Origin: Burkholderia sp. Ax-1724 | GTDB lineage: Bacteria; Pseudomonadota; Gammaproteobacteria; Burkholderiales; Burkholderiaceae | Direction: 5' to 3' | Assembly: GCF_011752995.1 (NCBI RefSeq) | Contig: NZ_VWWL01000037.1 | Coordinates: 1 to 52,681 of the forward strand | Length of the DNA: 52,681 nucleotides | Shown here: piece by piece, positions 27,278 through 36,578 of the stretch | Layout: each line of letters starts with the position of its first letter | Numbering within the stretch: the stretch's first letter is position 1 | Made by a program: the position numbers and the translations under genes | The notes under the pieces: generated by a model | Databases searched by the model: none | What the model was told of the DNA's origin: nothing | Seen by the model: only the letters and a program-made list of their open reading frames with translations

Positions 27278-28066
27278 ATGTGGATCGATACGCACTGCCA
27301 TCTCGATGCTGCCGAATTCGACGCCGATCGCGACGCGGTCGCGGCGGCCGCGCGCGGCGCGGGCGTCTCGCGCATCGTGATTCCGACGATCGGGCGGCAG
27401 AATTTCGCGGCGGTGCGCGAACTCGCGCATCGCGTCGAGGGCGGGGCGTACGCGCTCGGCATTCATCCGCTCTTCACGCCCGGCGCCGACGATGCCGACC
27501 TCGACCTGCTGCGCATGGAGATCGAGGCGAGTCTCGACGATCCGCGCTTCGTCGGCATCGGCGAGATCGGGCTCGACTATTTCGTCGAAGGTCTCGACGA
27601 CGCGCGCCAGCAATTCTTCTACAACGGCCAGTTGCAGCTCGCGCGCGAATTCGATCTGCCGGTGATCTGCCACGTGCGCAAATCGCAGGATCAGGTCATC
27701 AAGGGGCTGCGGCGGCATCAGATCCATCGTGGCATCGCCCACGCATTCAACGGCAGTTTCCAGCAGGCTCAGGCGTATCTCGACCAGGGGCTGCATCTCG
27801 GCTTCGGCGGCAATCTGACGTTCGAGCGCGCGCGGCAAATCCGGCGTCTCGCCGAGCAACTGCCGTTCGATGCGCTCGTCGTCGAGACCGACGCGCCGGA
27901 CATCGCGCCGTCGTGGATGTACAGGCAGCGCAACTCGCCCGAGCAGATTCCGGCAATCGGCGCGAGCCTCGCGCAGCTCCGCCATGTCACACCCGACTCA
28001 GCCGCCCTAAGCACAACGGCTAACGCGCTCGCCGCGCTGCCGCGACTCGCGCTTTCCTCTGCATAA
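27278..28066 (+). CDS. TatD family metal-dependent hydrolase/deoxyribonuclease
   Basis: TIM-barrel metallo-hydrolase of the TatD family; members are 3'-5' exonucleases or D-aminoacyl-tRNA deacylase-like enzymes. The 262-residue protein has the metal-binding DTHCHLD at residues 4-10, GEIGLDYF near 97, the HVRKSQ region near 130 and ETDAPDIAP near 207. It starts 37 bp after lolD and is probably in the same transcript. The paralogue cannot be named surely (TatD, YcfH or YjjV), although its place after lolCD resembles E. coli ycfH being close to the lolCDE region. Confidence 0.92.
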   Translation: MWIDTHCHLDAAEFDADRDAVAAAARGAGVSRIVIPTIGRQNFAAVRELAHRVEGGAYALGIHPLFTPGADDADLDLLRMEIEASLDDPRFVGIGEIGLDYFVEGLDDARQQFFYNGQLQLAREFDLPVICHVRKSQDQVIKGLRRHQIHRGIAHAFNGSFQQAQAYLDQGLHLGFGGNLTFERARQIRRLAEQLPFDALVVETDAPDIAPSWMYRQRNSPEQIPAIGASLAQLRHVTPDSAALSTTANALAALPRLALSSA

Positions 28067-28178
28067 TCGATTCCATTGATCGAAGGGTTCGCGCCGGGCG
28101 ACACCCCCGCCCGGTGGGCTTGCTGTCGCCTGTTCGCCGCGCGTGGGTTCGCCTCGCGTGGGGCGGCGCGGAGGGCGG

Positions 28179-30845
28179 ATGCGAGCAGTGTGGTGCGGTT
28201 TTGCGTTGGGTGTGATCGGCTTGCAGCGGCAGGCGGCATTGCCGCGGACGGCCGGCTGGTGGACGCTGGTTTTGCTGGGTGGCGCGGCGCTGGGTGTGGC
28301 GATTTGGGGCTTGCGGGAACGCGCCGCGACGCCCCTTGCGTACAGGTGCGCGTTGCCGGATTCGCTGGCGTGGCGGTTGGCGTGTCGCCTGTGCCGCATG
28401 TACCGTAAGGCGAGCGTGCGGCGGATGATCGGCTGGAGCGCCGTGTGGTGCGCGGCAATCTGCGCGGGCTTTGGTTATGCCGCCGTGCGCGCGCATACGC
28501 GGCTCGTGGTGAGCTTGCCGCACGCGTGGGAAGGGCGCGATATCGAGGTCGCCGGCAGCATCAAGGGTTTGCCGTCGCATGACGAGAAAGGCGCGCGATT
28601 TCTGTTCGAAGTCGAGACGAACGATGCCGGGCTCGCCGCTTTTCCGCAGGTGATTCAACTCTCGTGGATCGCTCGCGACACACCGGCGCCGCCGCTCGAA
28701 CCCGGTCAACGCTGGCGTCTGCCCGTGCGGTTGAAGCGTCCGCACGGCAATGCGAATTTCGGCGTGCGCGATGCCGAAGCGAGTCTGCTCGCGCGCAACG
28801 TGCGGGCGGTTGGTTACGTGAGCGCGGCGGATCGCGCGGTGCGTTTGCCGGGCTATGCGCGCGGGCTTGCGGTGTGGGTCGACCGTTCGCGTGCCGCGTT
28901 GCGTGCGCGGATCGACACGGTGCTCGCCGATGCGCCGCATCGCGGGATCGTCGTCGCGCTCGCGACCGGCGCGCAGGACGAAGTGAGCACCGCCGACTGG
29001 CAATTGATGCGCGGCACCGGCACGAGTCATCTGGTGGCGATTTCGGGGCTGCATATCGGCTTCGTCGCGGGACTGGCCGGCTGGCTGGCGGCCGCGGTAT
29101 GGCGGCGCTCGGGCTGGCTCGGGCGCGGCTGGCCGTTGCGGCTGCCCGCGCAGATCGTCGGCGTGACGGCCGGTGCGCTGTTTGCCGCCCTGCATGCGGC
29201 GCTCGCAGGCTTCAACGTGCCGGCGCAGCGCACGCTGTGGATGGCGGCGGTCGTCGCGCTGGCATTCGTCGGCGGGCGCAATCTGGCGCGCTCGACGGTG
29301 CTTGCGTGGGCGCTCGGGCTCGTGCTGCTGATCGATCCGTGGGCGGTCGTGTCGGCGGGATTCTGGCTGTCGTTCTGCGCGGTCGGCGCGATTCTGTTTG
29401 CGATGTCGGGGCGGCCGCGCGTGCGCAGTCGTCTGCGCGGGCGGGGCGATGAACGTTGGGGCGAACGCGGCGATGAATGCGGCGGTGAATGCAACGAGGC
29501 CGCCCCCGGAACCGGCCTGCGGGCGCTGCGCGCCGCTTCGAGTCGGCGTTTGCGCGCGCTCGTCGAACGCCTGCGCGGCGCCGCGCACGTGCAGATCGCG
29601 GTGACACTCGCGCTCGCGCCGCTCACCGTCTACTGGTTCGCGCAGATTCCGCTCGTCGGGCCGCTGGCGAACGCGTTCGCGATTCCGTGGGTGAGTCTGC
29701 TCGTCACGCCGGCGGTGCTCACGGGCGTTGCGTTGCCCGCGCCGCTCGACGCATTCGCGTGGCACGTCGCCCATACGTTGCTCGACGTGCTCGCGCTCGG
29801 CCTGCAGGGGTTGACGGGGCCGCGCTGGACGCTCTGGTGGTTGCCGCAACCCGCTGCATGGGCGCTTGCCGCGGCGGCGGTCGGCGTGCTCTGGTGCCTC
29901 GCGCCACGCGGCTGGCCGCTGCGCTGGGCCGCGCCGCTGACGTGGCTGCCGTTGCTGATGCCCAGCGCGGACGGCGCGCTTGCCGCGCCGGCGGGCGCGT
30001 TCCGTCTGACGGCGCTCGACGTGGGGCAGGGCGCGTCGATCCTCGTGCAAACCGCGCATCACGCATTGCTGTTCGATGCCGGGCCGGGCGCGGAATCGAC
30101 GCACGCGGGCGAGCGCGTGGTCGTGCCGTTCCTGCAGGCGCAGGGCGTGACGACGCTCGACACGCTGATCGTCAGCCACGCCGATTCCGATCATGCGGGC
30201 GGCGTGCCTGCCGTGCTCGATGCGATCGAGGTGCGTCAGATGGTGGGCTCGCTCGCGCCGGACAATGCGCTGTGGCCGTACGCGCAGCGGCACGGCGCGC
30301 GGACGCTGCCGTGCGCGGCGGGGCAGCGCTGGCAATGGGACGGCGTCGAATTCGCGATACTGTGGCCGGATGCCGGGCCCGCGAGCGGCAAGAACAACGA
30401 TCGTTGCTGCGTGCTCAGGGTCAGCACGTTGCCGCGCGCGGGGCTCGCCGCGACATCGCGCGCTCGCACAGAGACGACGCGTTTCGCGGCCCTGCTGACC
30501 GCCGACATCGAGGCGCCGGTCGAGCGCACGCTGCTCGCGCGCGATCGCGGCGCCTTGCGCGCCCAGGTGCTGATGGCGCCGCATCATGGCAGCAGGACCT
30601 CGTCGACCGAGCCGTTCCTCGACTCTATCGAGCCGTCCATCGCGCTATTTCAGGTAGGCTACGAAAATCGTTTTCATCATCCGAATGCGGGCGTGTTCGA
30701 GCGCTACGAGGCACGCCATATCGAACTCGGGCGCAGCGATCGGGACGGCGCGGTGCGGGTGGACGTCGATCCCGGCGCGGACGGCCCCGCGCTCACGCTC
30801 GAGCGCTATCGCGAGACGCGGCGGCGCTACTGGATGGCGCGTTGA
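28179..30845 (+). CDS. comEC: DNA internalisation competence protein ComEC/Rec2
   Basis: Inner-membrane channel that carries one DNA strand into the cytoplasm during natural transformation. The 888-residue protein has hydrophobic segments near the N terminus, the DUF4131-type soluble domain (about 90-230), the Competence domain with many membrane helices (about 235-560), and a C-terminal metallo-beta-lactamase domain (LDVGQGASILV near 614, SHADSDHAGG near 667). A hydrophilic Arg/Gly/Glu insertion (about 420-460) interrupts the membrane domain. ATG 28179 has GGAGGG just upstream; the ATG at 28143 is possible. It is 112 bp after tatD. Confidence 0.93.
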   Translation: MRAVWCGFALGVIGLQRQAALPRTAGWWTLVLLGGAALGVAIWGLRERAATPLAYRCALPDSLAWRLACRLCRMYRKASVRRMIGWSAVWCAAICAGFGYAAVRAHTRLVVSLPHAWEGRDIEVAGSIKGLPSHDEKGARFLFEVETNDAGLAAFPQVIQLSWIARDTPAPPLEPGQRWRLPVRLKRPHGNANFGVRDAEASLLARNVRAVGYVSAADRAVRLPGYARGLAVWVDRSRAALRARIDTVLADAPHRGIVVALATGAQDEVSTADWQLMRGTGTSHLVAISGLHIGFVAGLAGWLAAAVWRRSGWLGRGWPLRLPAQIVGVTAGALFAALHAALAGFNVPAQRTLWMAAVVALAFVGGRNLARSTVLAWALGLVLLIDPWAVVSAGFWLSFCAVGAILFAMSGRPRVRSRLRGRGDERWGERGDECGGECNEAAPGTGLRALRAASSRRLRALVERLRGAAHVQIAVTLALAPLTVYWFAQIPLVGPLANAFAIPWVSLLVTPAVLTGVALPAPLDAFAWHVAHTLLDVLALGLQGLTGPRWTLWWLPQPAAWALAAAAVGVLWCLAPRGWPLRWAAPLTWLPLLMPSADGALAAPAGAFRLTALDVGQGASILVQTAHHALLFDAGPGAESTHAGERVVVPFLQAQGVTTLDTLIVSHADSDHAGGVPAVLDAIEVRQMVGSLAPDNALWPYAQRHGARTLPCAAGQRWQWDGVEFAILWPDAGPASGKNNDRCCVLRVSTLPRAGLAATSRARTETTRFAALLTADIEAPVERTLLARDRGALRAQVLMAPHHGSRTSSTEPFLDSIEPSIALFQVGYENRFHHPNAGVFERYEARHIELGRSDRDGAVRVDVDPGADGPALTLERYRETRRRYWMAR

Positions 30846-30902
30846 GCGCGCGAGACGCCTGTCAAAGGCGCACGCAAAAAACAGAAACGGAGATAGCCGC
30901 AG

Positions 30903-31706
30903 TTGAAAAACATCATTCATTTCTCTCATGCGAACGGCTTTCCGGCTTCCACCTACCGGACGATCTTCGCCGAACTTTCCGACGACTACGAGGTGCGCTT
31001 CATCGAGCGCATCGGCCATGACACGCGCTTTCCGGTCACGCAGGACTGGCCGCATCTGGTCGAGCAGTTGCTCGAAGACATCGGCCGCGCGTACGAGCAG
31101 CCGGTATGGCTCGTCGGACATTCGCTGGGCGGCTATCTGTCGCTGATGGCCGCACTGAAAAAGCCGCAGTGGGTGAGGGGCGTGGTGATGCTCGACTCGC
31201 CGGTGATCGCCGGTTGGCGCAGCAGCATGCTACGTGTCTCGCAATGGACCGGGCTCGACGAACGGCTCTCGCCGGCCGCCGCGACGCGCACCCGGCGCAC
31301 GCAGTGGGCAAGCCGCGACGAAGCGTGGCGGCACTTCCATTCGAAGCCGGCGTTCGCGCGCTGGGACGAGCGCATGCTGTCCGACTACATCGACTTTGGC
31401 ATTCCGCAGAGCGCGCCGGACGGCACGCGCGCGCTCGCATTCGACCGCCGCACCGAATACCGGATTTACCGCACGCTGCCGCACACGCTCGGCGCGCGGC
31501 TCGCGCACGGCGCGCCGGTGCCGGTCGGTTTCATCGCCGGCACGCGCTCGAAGGAAATCCGCCAGGCCGGTCTCGATGCGACGCGCCGCGCGACCGGCGG
31601 CCACCTTGAGTGGATCGAAGGCAGCCATCTGTATCCGATGGAGCGGCCGATCGAAACGGCGCGCGCGGTGCAGCGGATGTTGCGCGAACTGGAGCGGCTT
31701 GCCTGA
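30903..31706 (+). CDS. Alpha/beta hydrolase
   Basis: Serine hydrolase of unknown substrate, 267 residues. The nucleophile elbow is GHSLGG (Ser near residue 77), and a catalytic His is likely in EGSHLYPMERP near 243. No signal peptide: N terminus KNIIHFSHANGFPASTYR, with HANG as oxyanion region. The start is TTG 30903; GGAGA lies about 10 nt upstream and no ATG is available without losing the HxNG strand. It follows comEC by 57 bp and precedes pyrG, which has its own promoter. Confidence 0.88.
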   Translation: MKNIIHFSHANGFPASTYRTIFAELSDDYEVRFIERIGHDTRFPVTQDWPHLVEQLLEDIGRAYEQPVWLVGHSLGGYLSLMAALKKPQWVRGVVMLDSPVIAGWRSSMLRVSQWTGLDERLSPAAATRTRRTQWASRDEAWRHFHSKPAFARWDERMLSDYIDFGIPQSAPDGTRALAFDRRTEYRIYRTLPHTLGARLAHGAPVPVGFIAGTRSKEIRQAGLDATRRATGGHLEWIEGSHLYPMERPIETARAVQRMLRELERLA

Positions 31707-31818
31707 GGCGCTGCGCGTGCGACTTGCGTGGCAAATGGCGGCGCCGGGTTGCACGCGAGGAGGGGGCGGCGCGCGCCGGGCCGGTCGTTTTTTGCTGGGT
31801 CGGGACCATCCTTTACGG

Positions 31819-31824
31819 TATAAT
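31819..31824 (+). promoter_or_regulatory. -10 box of the pyrG-kdsA operon
   Basis: Perfect TATAAT, 26 bp before pyrG ATG 31850, so the leader is under 20 nt. The -35 region is poor, which suggests need for an activator or a tight -10. Confidence 0.55.
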
Positions 31825-31849
31825 CCGTTTTTCCCGCGAGCATCCAGCG

Positions 31850-33523
31850 ATGACCAAATATGTTTTCGTCACCGGCGGCGTAGTTTCTTCCCTCGGCAAG
31901 GGTATTGCCGCCGCTTCCCTCGCCGCGATCCTCGAATCGCGCGGTCTCAAAGTCACCCTCCTCAAACTCGATCCGTACATCAACGTCGACCCCGGCACGA
32001 TGAGCCCGTTTCAGCACGGCGAAGTGTTCGTGACGGAAGACGGAGCGGAAACCGACCTCGACCTCGGCCACTACGAGCGCTTCATCAGCACGAAGATGCG
32101 CAAGGCCAACAACTTCACCACGGGCCAGATTTACGAATCGGTGATCCGCAAGGAACGCCGCGGCGATTATCTCGGCAAGACGGTGCAGGTCATCCCGCAC
32201 ATCACGAACGAAATCCAGGCATTCGTCGAGCGCGGCGCGGCTTCCGCGACGTGCGGCGAGCCCGATGTCGCGATCGTCGAAGTGGGCGGCACGGTGGGCG
32301 ACATCGAATCGCTGCCGTTCCTCGAAGCCGCGCGTCAGATGAGCTTGCGCCTCGGCCGCAACAGCGCGTGCTTCGTGCACCTGACGCTCGTGCCCTGGGT
32401 TGCCACGGCCGGCGAACTGAAGACCAAGCCCACCCAGCACAGCGTGCAGAAGCTGCGCGAAATCGGCATCTCGCCGCACGTGCTGCTGTGTCGCGCCGAC
32501 CGGCCGATTCCGGACGACGAGCGCGCGAAGATCTCGCTGTTCTCGAACGTGCCCGAAGACGCGGTGATTTCGGTGTGGGACGCGGACAGCATCTACAAGA
32601 TTCCGCAGATGCTGCACGACCAGGGGCTCGACGCGATCATCTGCGAAGAGCTCAGGCTCACGCCGAAGGCCGCGGACCTCGCGATGTGGTCCGACCTCGT
32701 CGAGAAGCTGCAGAATCCGAAGCACGAAGTGACGATCGGCATGGTCGGCAAGTACGTCGATCTGACCGAGTCGTACAAGTCGCTGATCGAAGCGCTGCGC
32801 CATGCGTCGATGCACACGTCGACGCGCGTGAACATTGAGTACATCGACTCCGAAGAGATCGAGACGCAAGGCGTCGAGAGCCTCAGGCATCTCGACGCGG
32901 TGCTCGTGCCGGGCGGCTTCGGCCGGCGCGGCACCGAGGGCAAGATCGCCGCGATCCGCTATGCGCGCGAAGCGAAGGTGCCGTATCTCGGCATCTGCCT
33001 CGGCATGCAGCTTGCCGTGATCGAATTCGCCCGCGACGTGGTCGGCCTGAAGGACGCGAACAGCACCGAGTTCGATCAGGAAACGAAGAACCGCGTGGTC
33101 GCGCTGATCACCGAGTGGTACGACCGCGAAGGCCGCGTCGAGAAGCGCACCGAAGAGTCGGACCTCGGCGGCACGATGCGCCTCGGTTCGCAGCGCTGCC
33201 CGATCAAGCCCGGCACGATGGCCGAGGAAATCTACGGCCGCGACGTGAACGAGCGCCATCGCCACCGTTATGAAGTCAATAACCGTTTCGTGCCCCAACT
33301 CGAAGCCGGCGGCCTCATCATTAGCGCCCGTACGCCGAGCGAGGACCTGCCGGAAATGATGGAACTGCCGCGCAGCATGCACCCGTGGTTCGTCGGCGTG
33401 CAGTTCCACCCGGAATTCACGTCCACGCCGCGCGATGGCCACCCGCTGTTCAAGTCGTTCGTCGAGGCGGCGCTGGCGCATCAGCAGTCGCGCACCGCGA
33501 ACGCAGTCAGGGAGAAAGCATGA
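31850..33523 (+). CDS. pyrG: CTP synthase
   Basis: Makes CTP from UTP, ATP and glutamine. The 557-residue protein has the N-terminal synthetase domain (TGGVVSSLGKGI near residue 9, LLKLDPYINVDPGTM) and a C-terminal class I glutaminase with catalytic C383 in GICLGMQ and the His/Glu pair in VQFHPEFTS. ATG 31850 (MTKYVFVTGG) is the family start; the frame is open 240 bp further upstream but that overlaps the hydrolase gene and the -10 box. kdsA overlaps its stop by 4 nt. Confidence 0.98.
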   Translation: MTKYVFVTGGVVSSLGKGIAAASLAAILESRGLKVTLLKLDPYINVDPGTMSPFQHGEVFVTEDGAETDLDLGHYERFISTKMRKANNFTTGQIYESVIRKERRGDYLGKTVQVIPHITNEIQAFVERGAASATCGEPDVAIVEVGGTVGDIESLPFLEAARQMSLRLGRNSACFVHLTLVPWVATAGELKTKPTQHSVQKLREIGISPHVLLCRADRPIPDDERAKISLFSNVPEDAVISVWDADSIYKIPQMLHDQGLDAIICEELRLTPKAADLAMWSDLVEKLQNPKHEVTIGMVGKYVDLTESYKSLIEALRHASMHTSTRVNIEYIDSEEIETQGVESLRHLDAVLVPGGFGRRGTEGKIAAIRYAREAKVPYLGICLGMQLAVIEFARDVVGLKDANSTEFDQETKNRVVALITEWYDREGRVEKRTEESDLGGTMRLGSQRCPIKPGTMAEEIYGRDVNERHRHRYEVNNRFVPQLEAGGLIISARTPSEDLPEMMELPRSMHPWFVGVQFHPEFTSTPRDGHPLFKSFVEAALAHQQSRTANAVREKA

Positions 33524-34374
33524 AGCTGGGCGATTTCGAAATCGGTCTCGACAAGCCGTTTTTCCTGATCGCCGGTACCTGTGTCGTCGAATCGGAACAG
33601 ATGACGATCGACACGGCCGGCCGCCTCAAGGAAATCTGCGCGAAGCTGAACATTCCGTTCATCTATAAATCGTCGTACGACAAGGCCAACCGCAGCAGCG
33701 GCAAGTCGTTCCGCGGTCTGGGCATGGACGAAGGTTTGCGCATCCTGTCGGAAGTGAAGCGTCAGCTCGGCCTGCCGGTGCTGACCGACGTTCACGCCGA
33801 ACACGAAATCGAACAGGTCGCGTCGGTTGTCGACGTGCTGCAAACGCCGGCGTTCCTGTGCCGGCAAACGGACTTCATTCACGCCTGCGCGCGCTCGGGC
33901 AAGCCGGTCAATATCAAGAAGGGCCAGTTTCTCGCGCCGCACGACATGAAGAACGTGATCGACAAGGCGCGCGACGCCGCGCGCGAAGCGGGTCTGTCGG
34001 AAGACCGCTTCATGGCGTGCGAGCGCGGCGTGTCGTTCGGCTATAACAACCTCGTGTCGGACATGCGTTCGCTCGCGATCATGCGCGAGACCAACGCGCC
34101 GGTCGTGTTCGACGCGACGCACTCGGTGCAGTTGCCGGGCGGCCAGGGCACGAGCTCGGGCGGCCAGCGCGAATTCGTGCCGGTGCTCGCGCGTGCCGCG
34201 GTCGCGGTGGGCGTTGCGGGTCTCTTCATGGAAACGCATCCGAACCCGGCGCAGGCGAAGTCGGACGGGCCGAACGCGGTGCCGCTCAAGCGCATGGCCG
34301 ATCTGCTCGAGACGCTCGTCACGCTCGACCAGGCCGTCAAGCGCGGGCCGTTCCTCGAAAGCGATTTCAACTGA
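33520..34374 (+). CDS. kdsA: 3-deoxy-8-phosphooctulonate synthase (KDO-8-P synthase)
   Basis: Joins arabinose-5-phosphate and PEP to give KDO-8-phosphate for the lipopolysaccharide core. The 284-residue protein has FLIAGTCVVESEQM at the start, the PEP-site YKSSYDKANRSS, TDVHAE, and DATHSVQLPGG near residue 200. Its ATG overlaps the pyrG stop as ATGA, so the two are translationally coupled. No terminator is seen in the 225 bp before eno. Confidence 0.98.
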   Translation: MKLGDFEIGLDKPFFLIAGTCVVESEQMTIDTAGRLKEICAKLNIPFIYKSSYDKANRSSGKSFRGLGMDEGLRILSEVKRQLGLPVLTDVHAEHEIEQVASVVDVLQTPAFLCRQTDFIHACARSGKPVNIKKGQFLAPHDMKNVIDKARDAAREAGLSEDRFMACERGVSFGYNNLVSDMRSLAIMRETNAPVVFDATHSVQLPGGQGTSSGGQREFVPVLARAAVAVGVAGLFMETHPNPAQAKSDGPNAVPLKRMADLLETLVTLDQAVKRGPFLESDFN

Positions 34375-34599
34375 TTCAGGCATGCACCGCGTGTCGCGAT
34401 TTTCACGATCCACCTCGATAATCGGCGCGCGGCGTTTTCGCATAATGGCCGTCGAACGTATCGGCGCGCGAGTTGTCTGTCGGGGAGACCGGCGGGTGCT
34501 TTGCAGGGGACGGGAGTCGGCACTTAAGCGCCAACTCCGGATCGGCAGCGCGATACAGTGTCACAGTAAAGAATTCAACGTCATTTCTTTGAGGAAACC

Positions 34600-35883
34600 A
34601 TGAGTGCTATCGTAGACATCATCGGTCGAGAGATTCTCGATTCGCGAGGCAACCCCACCGTCGAATGCGACGTGCTGCTTGAATCGGGCACGATGGGCCG
34701 CGCAGCGGTGCCGTCGGGCGCGTCGACCGGCTCGCGCGAAGCGATCGAACTGCGCGACGGCGAAGCCGGCCGTTACGGCGGCAAGGGCGTGCTGAAGGCC
34801 GTCGAGCACATCAACACTGAAATCTCCGAAGCGATCATGGGCCTCGACGCTTCCGAACAGGCTTTCCTCGACAAGACGCTGCTCGAACTCGACGGCACCG
34901 ACAACAAGTCGCGCCTCGGCGCGAACGCGATGCTGGCCGTGTCGATGGCCGTCGCGAAGGCCGCCGCTGAAGAAGCCGGCCTGCCGCTGTATCGCTACTT
35001 CGGCGGCTCGGGCGCGATGCAACTGCCGGTGCCGATGATGAACATCGTCAACGGCGGCGCGCACGCGAACAACAGCCTCGACATCCAGGAATTCATGATC
35101 GTGCCGGTCAGCCAGCCGACCTTCCGCGAAGCACTGCGCTGCGGCGCCGAAGTGTTCCACGCGCTGAAGAAGATCCTGTCGGATCGCGGCATGAGCACGG
35201 CCGTCGGCGACGAAGGCGGCTTCGCACCGAACTTCGGCAGTAACGAGGAATGCTTGTCCACGATCCTGCAGGCGATCGAGAAAGCAGGCTATCGCGCCGG
35301 TGAAGACGTGCTGCTCGCGCTCGACTGCGCGGCGAGCGAGTTCTACCACGACGGCAAGTACCAGCTGGCGGGCGAAGGCCTGCAACTGTCGTCGACGGAA
35401 TTCGCGGACTACCTCGCGAACCTCGCCGACAAGTTCCCGATCGTGTCGATCGAAGACGGCATGCACGAAGGCGACTGGGAAGGCTGGAAGGTGCTGACCG
35501 ACAAGCTCGGCAAGAAGGTGCAACTGGTCGGCGACGACCTGTTCGTGACCAACACGCGCATCCTTAAGGAAGGCATCGAGAAGGGCATCGCGAATTCGAT
35601 CCTCATCAAGATCAACCAGATCGGCACGCTGACGGAAACCTTTGCGGCGATCGAGATGGCGAAGCGCGCGGGCTACACGGCCGTGATCTCGCACCGCTCG
35701 GGCGAAACCGAAGATTCGACGATCGCCGATATCGCGGTGGGTCTCAACGCGGGCCAGATCAAGACCGGTTCGCTGTCGCGTTCGGACCGTATCTCGAAGT
35801 ACAACCAGCTGCTGCGCATCGAGGAAGATCTCGGCGATATCGCGAGCTACCCGGGCAAGTCGGCGTTCTACAATCTGCGCTAA
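34600..35883 (+). CDS. eno: Enolase
   Basis: Converts 2-phosphoglycerate to PEP in glycolysis; also a likely RNA degradosome partner. The 427-residue protein has the family start MSAIVDIIGREILDSRGNPTVE, catalytic-site segments VGDEGGFAPN and GDDLFVTN, and SHRSGETEDSTIAD near the C terminus. ATG 34600 follows GAGGAAA. It is the third gene of the pyrG-kdsA-eno-ftsB set common in proteobacteria. Confidence 0.99.
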   Translation: MSAIVDIIGREILDSRGNPTVECDVLLESGTMGRAAVPSGASTGSREAIELRDGEAGRYGGKGVLKAVEHINTEISEAIMGLDASEQAFLDKTLLELDGTDNKSRLGANAMLAVSMAVAKAAAEEAGLPLYRYFGGSGAMQLPVPMMNIVNGGAHANNSLDIQEFMIVPVSQPTFREALRCGAEVFHALKKILSDRGMSTAVGDEGGFAPNFGSNEECLSTILQAIEKAGYRAGEDVLLALDCAASEFYHDGKYQLAGEGLQLSSTEFADYLANLADKFPIVSIEDGMHEGDWEGWKVLTDKLGKKVQLVGDDLFVTNTRILKEGIEKGIANSILIKINQIGTLTETFAAIEMAKRAGYTAVISHRSGETEDSTIADIAVGLNAGQIKTGSLSRSDRISKYNQLLRIEEDLGDIASYPGKSAFYNLR

Positions 35884-35940
35884 ACAGCAGCTTGTTCGCG
35901 CTGATCGATGAGACGGTTATCCTTCGTTTCTGATTGACCT

Positions 35941-35969
35941 CGCCGCCCTGCGTATAGCGCAGGGCGGCG
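35941..35969 (+). terminator. Hairpin between eno and ftsB
   Basis: Perfect 12-bp arms CGCCGCCCTGCG / CGCAGGGCGGCG with loop TATAG, followed by a broken T run (CGTATTTATTG). It is probably a partial terminator that limits ftsB expression. Confidence 0.6.
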
Positions 35970-35990
35970 CGTATTTATTGTGCTTACTTC

Positions 35991-36425
35991 ATGCGGCTTG
36001 TCACTGCTGTCCTGATCGTTCTGCTGGCGCTGATCCAGTACCCGCTCTGGTGGGGGCATGGCGGCTGGCTGCGCGTGCATGAGTTGCAAGGGCAACTCGC
36101 GCAGCAACTGCAAAAGAATGCCGACGCGAAGGTGCGCAACGAGCGCATTCAGGGCGAGGTGCAGGATCTGCAGAACGGCACGGCCGCGGTCGAAGAGCGG
36201 GCGCGCTACGAGATGGGCATGGTCAAGGACGGCGAGGTGTTCGTGCAGTTCGTGTCGCCGAACCAGCCGTTGCCGGCGTCGAACGGTCCGTCGGTGAATA
36301 CGTCGACGCGCGGCGAGGTATCGGCCGCGCCGCTGCACGTGGTGCCGAATCCGGAGTCGCGCGCGAAGCCGGATCGCAAGCGTGGCGGGAAGACGGTAGC
36401 GAAGGAGAAGAAGCCGGCGCATTGA
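35991..36425 (+). CDS. ftsB: Cell division protein FtsB
   Basis: Bitopic divisome protein that works with FtsL and FtsQ. The 144-residue protein has one N-terminal membrane helix (about 3-22), a periplasmic coiled coil (about 28-75, LQGQLAQQLQKNADAKVRNERIQGEV) and the conserved ERARYEMGMVKDGEVFVQ. The Ser/Pro/Lys-rich tail (about 95-144) is longer than in E. coli FtsB (103 residues). The ATG at 35991 lies close after the eno-ftsB hairpin; the downstream-of-eno position supports the call. Confidence 0.93.
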   Translation: MRLVTAVLIVLLALIQYPLWWGHGGWLRVHELQGQLAQQLQKNADAKVRNERIQGEVQDLQNGTAAVEERARYEMGMVKDGEVFVQFVSPNQPLPASNGPSVNTSTRGEVSAAPLHVVPNPESRAKPDRKRGGKTVAKEKKPAH

Positions 36426-36501
36426 AGTTGGATGCGTTGTCCCGGCCTGGTGGGCTCTCAACGGGCTCAATGGGCTCGGCTGAGTCAGTCACGAAGGACG
36501 C

Positions 36502-36537
36502 AAAAAAAGCGCGGTTCATTTTGAACCGCGCTTTTTT
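36502..36537. terminator. Bidirectional terminator after ftsB
   Basis: AAAAAAAGCGCGGTTCA / TGAACCGCGCTTTTTT with a 3-nt TTT loop. It serves ftsB on the plus strand and the lipoprotein gene ending at 36579 on the minus strand. Confidence 0.93.
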
Positions 36538-36578
36538 ATTGCCCTGTTCCTTTGTACTTTGTACTGTCGCCGTCGATC

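Noticed and set aside
28020..30587. An 855-codon open frame on the minus strand across comEC
   Set aside because: It is antisense to a gene with clear family motifs, and its translation is Arg/His/Gln-rich with no domain, as expected from the shadow of GC-biased codons.
31466..33481. A 671-codon minus-strand frame over pyrG
   Set aside because: It mirrors pyrG and shows no motif, no ribosome site and shadow-type composition.
34375..34599. A small gene between kdsA and eno
   Set aside because: The frames present have stops or shadow composition and no ribosome site; I see nothing to support one.
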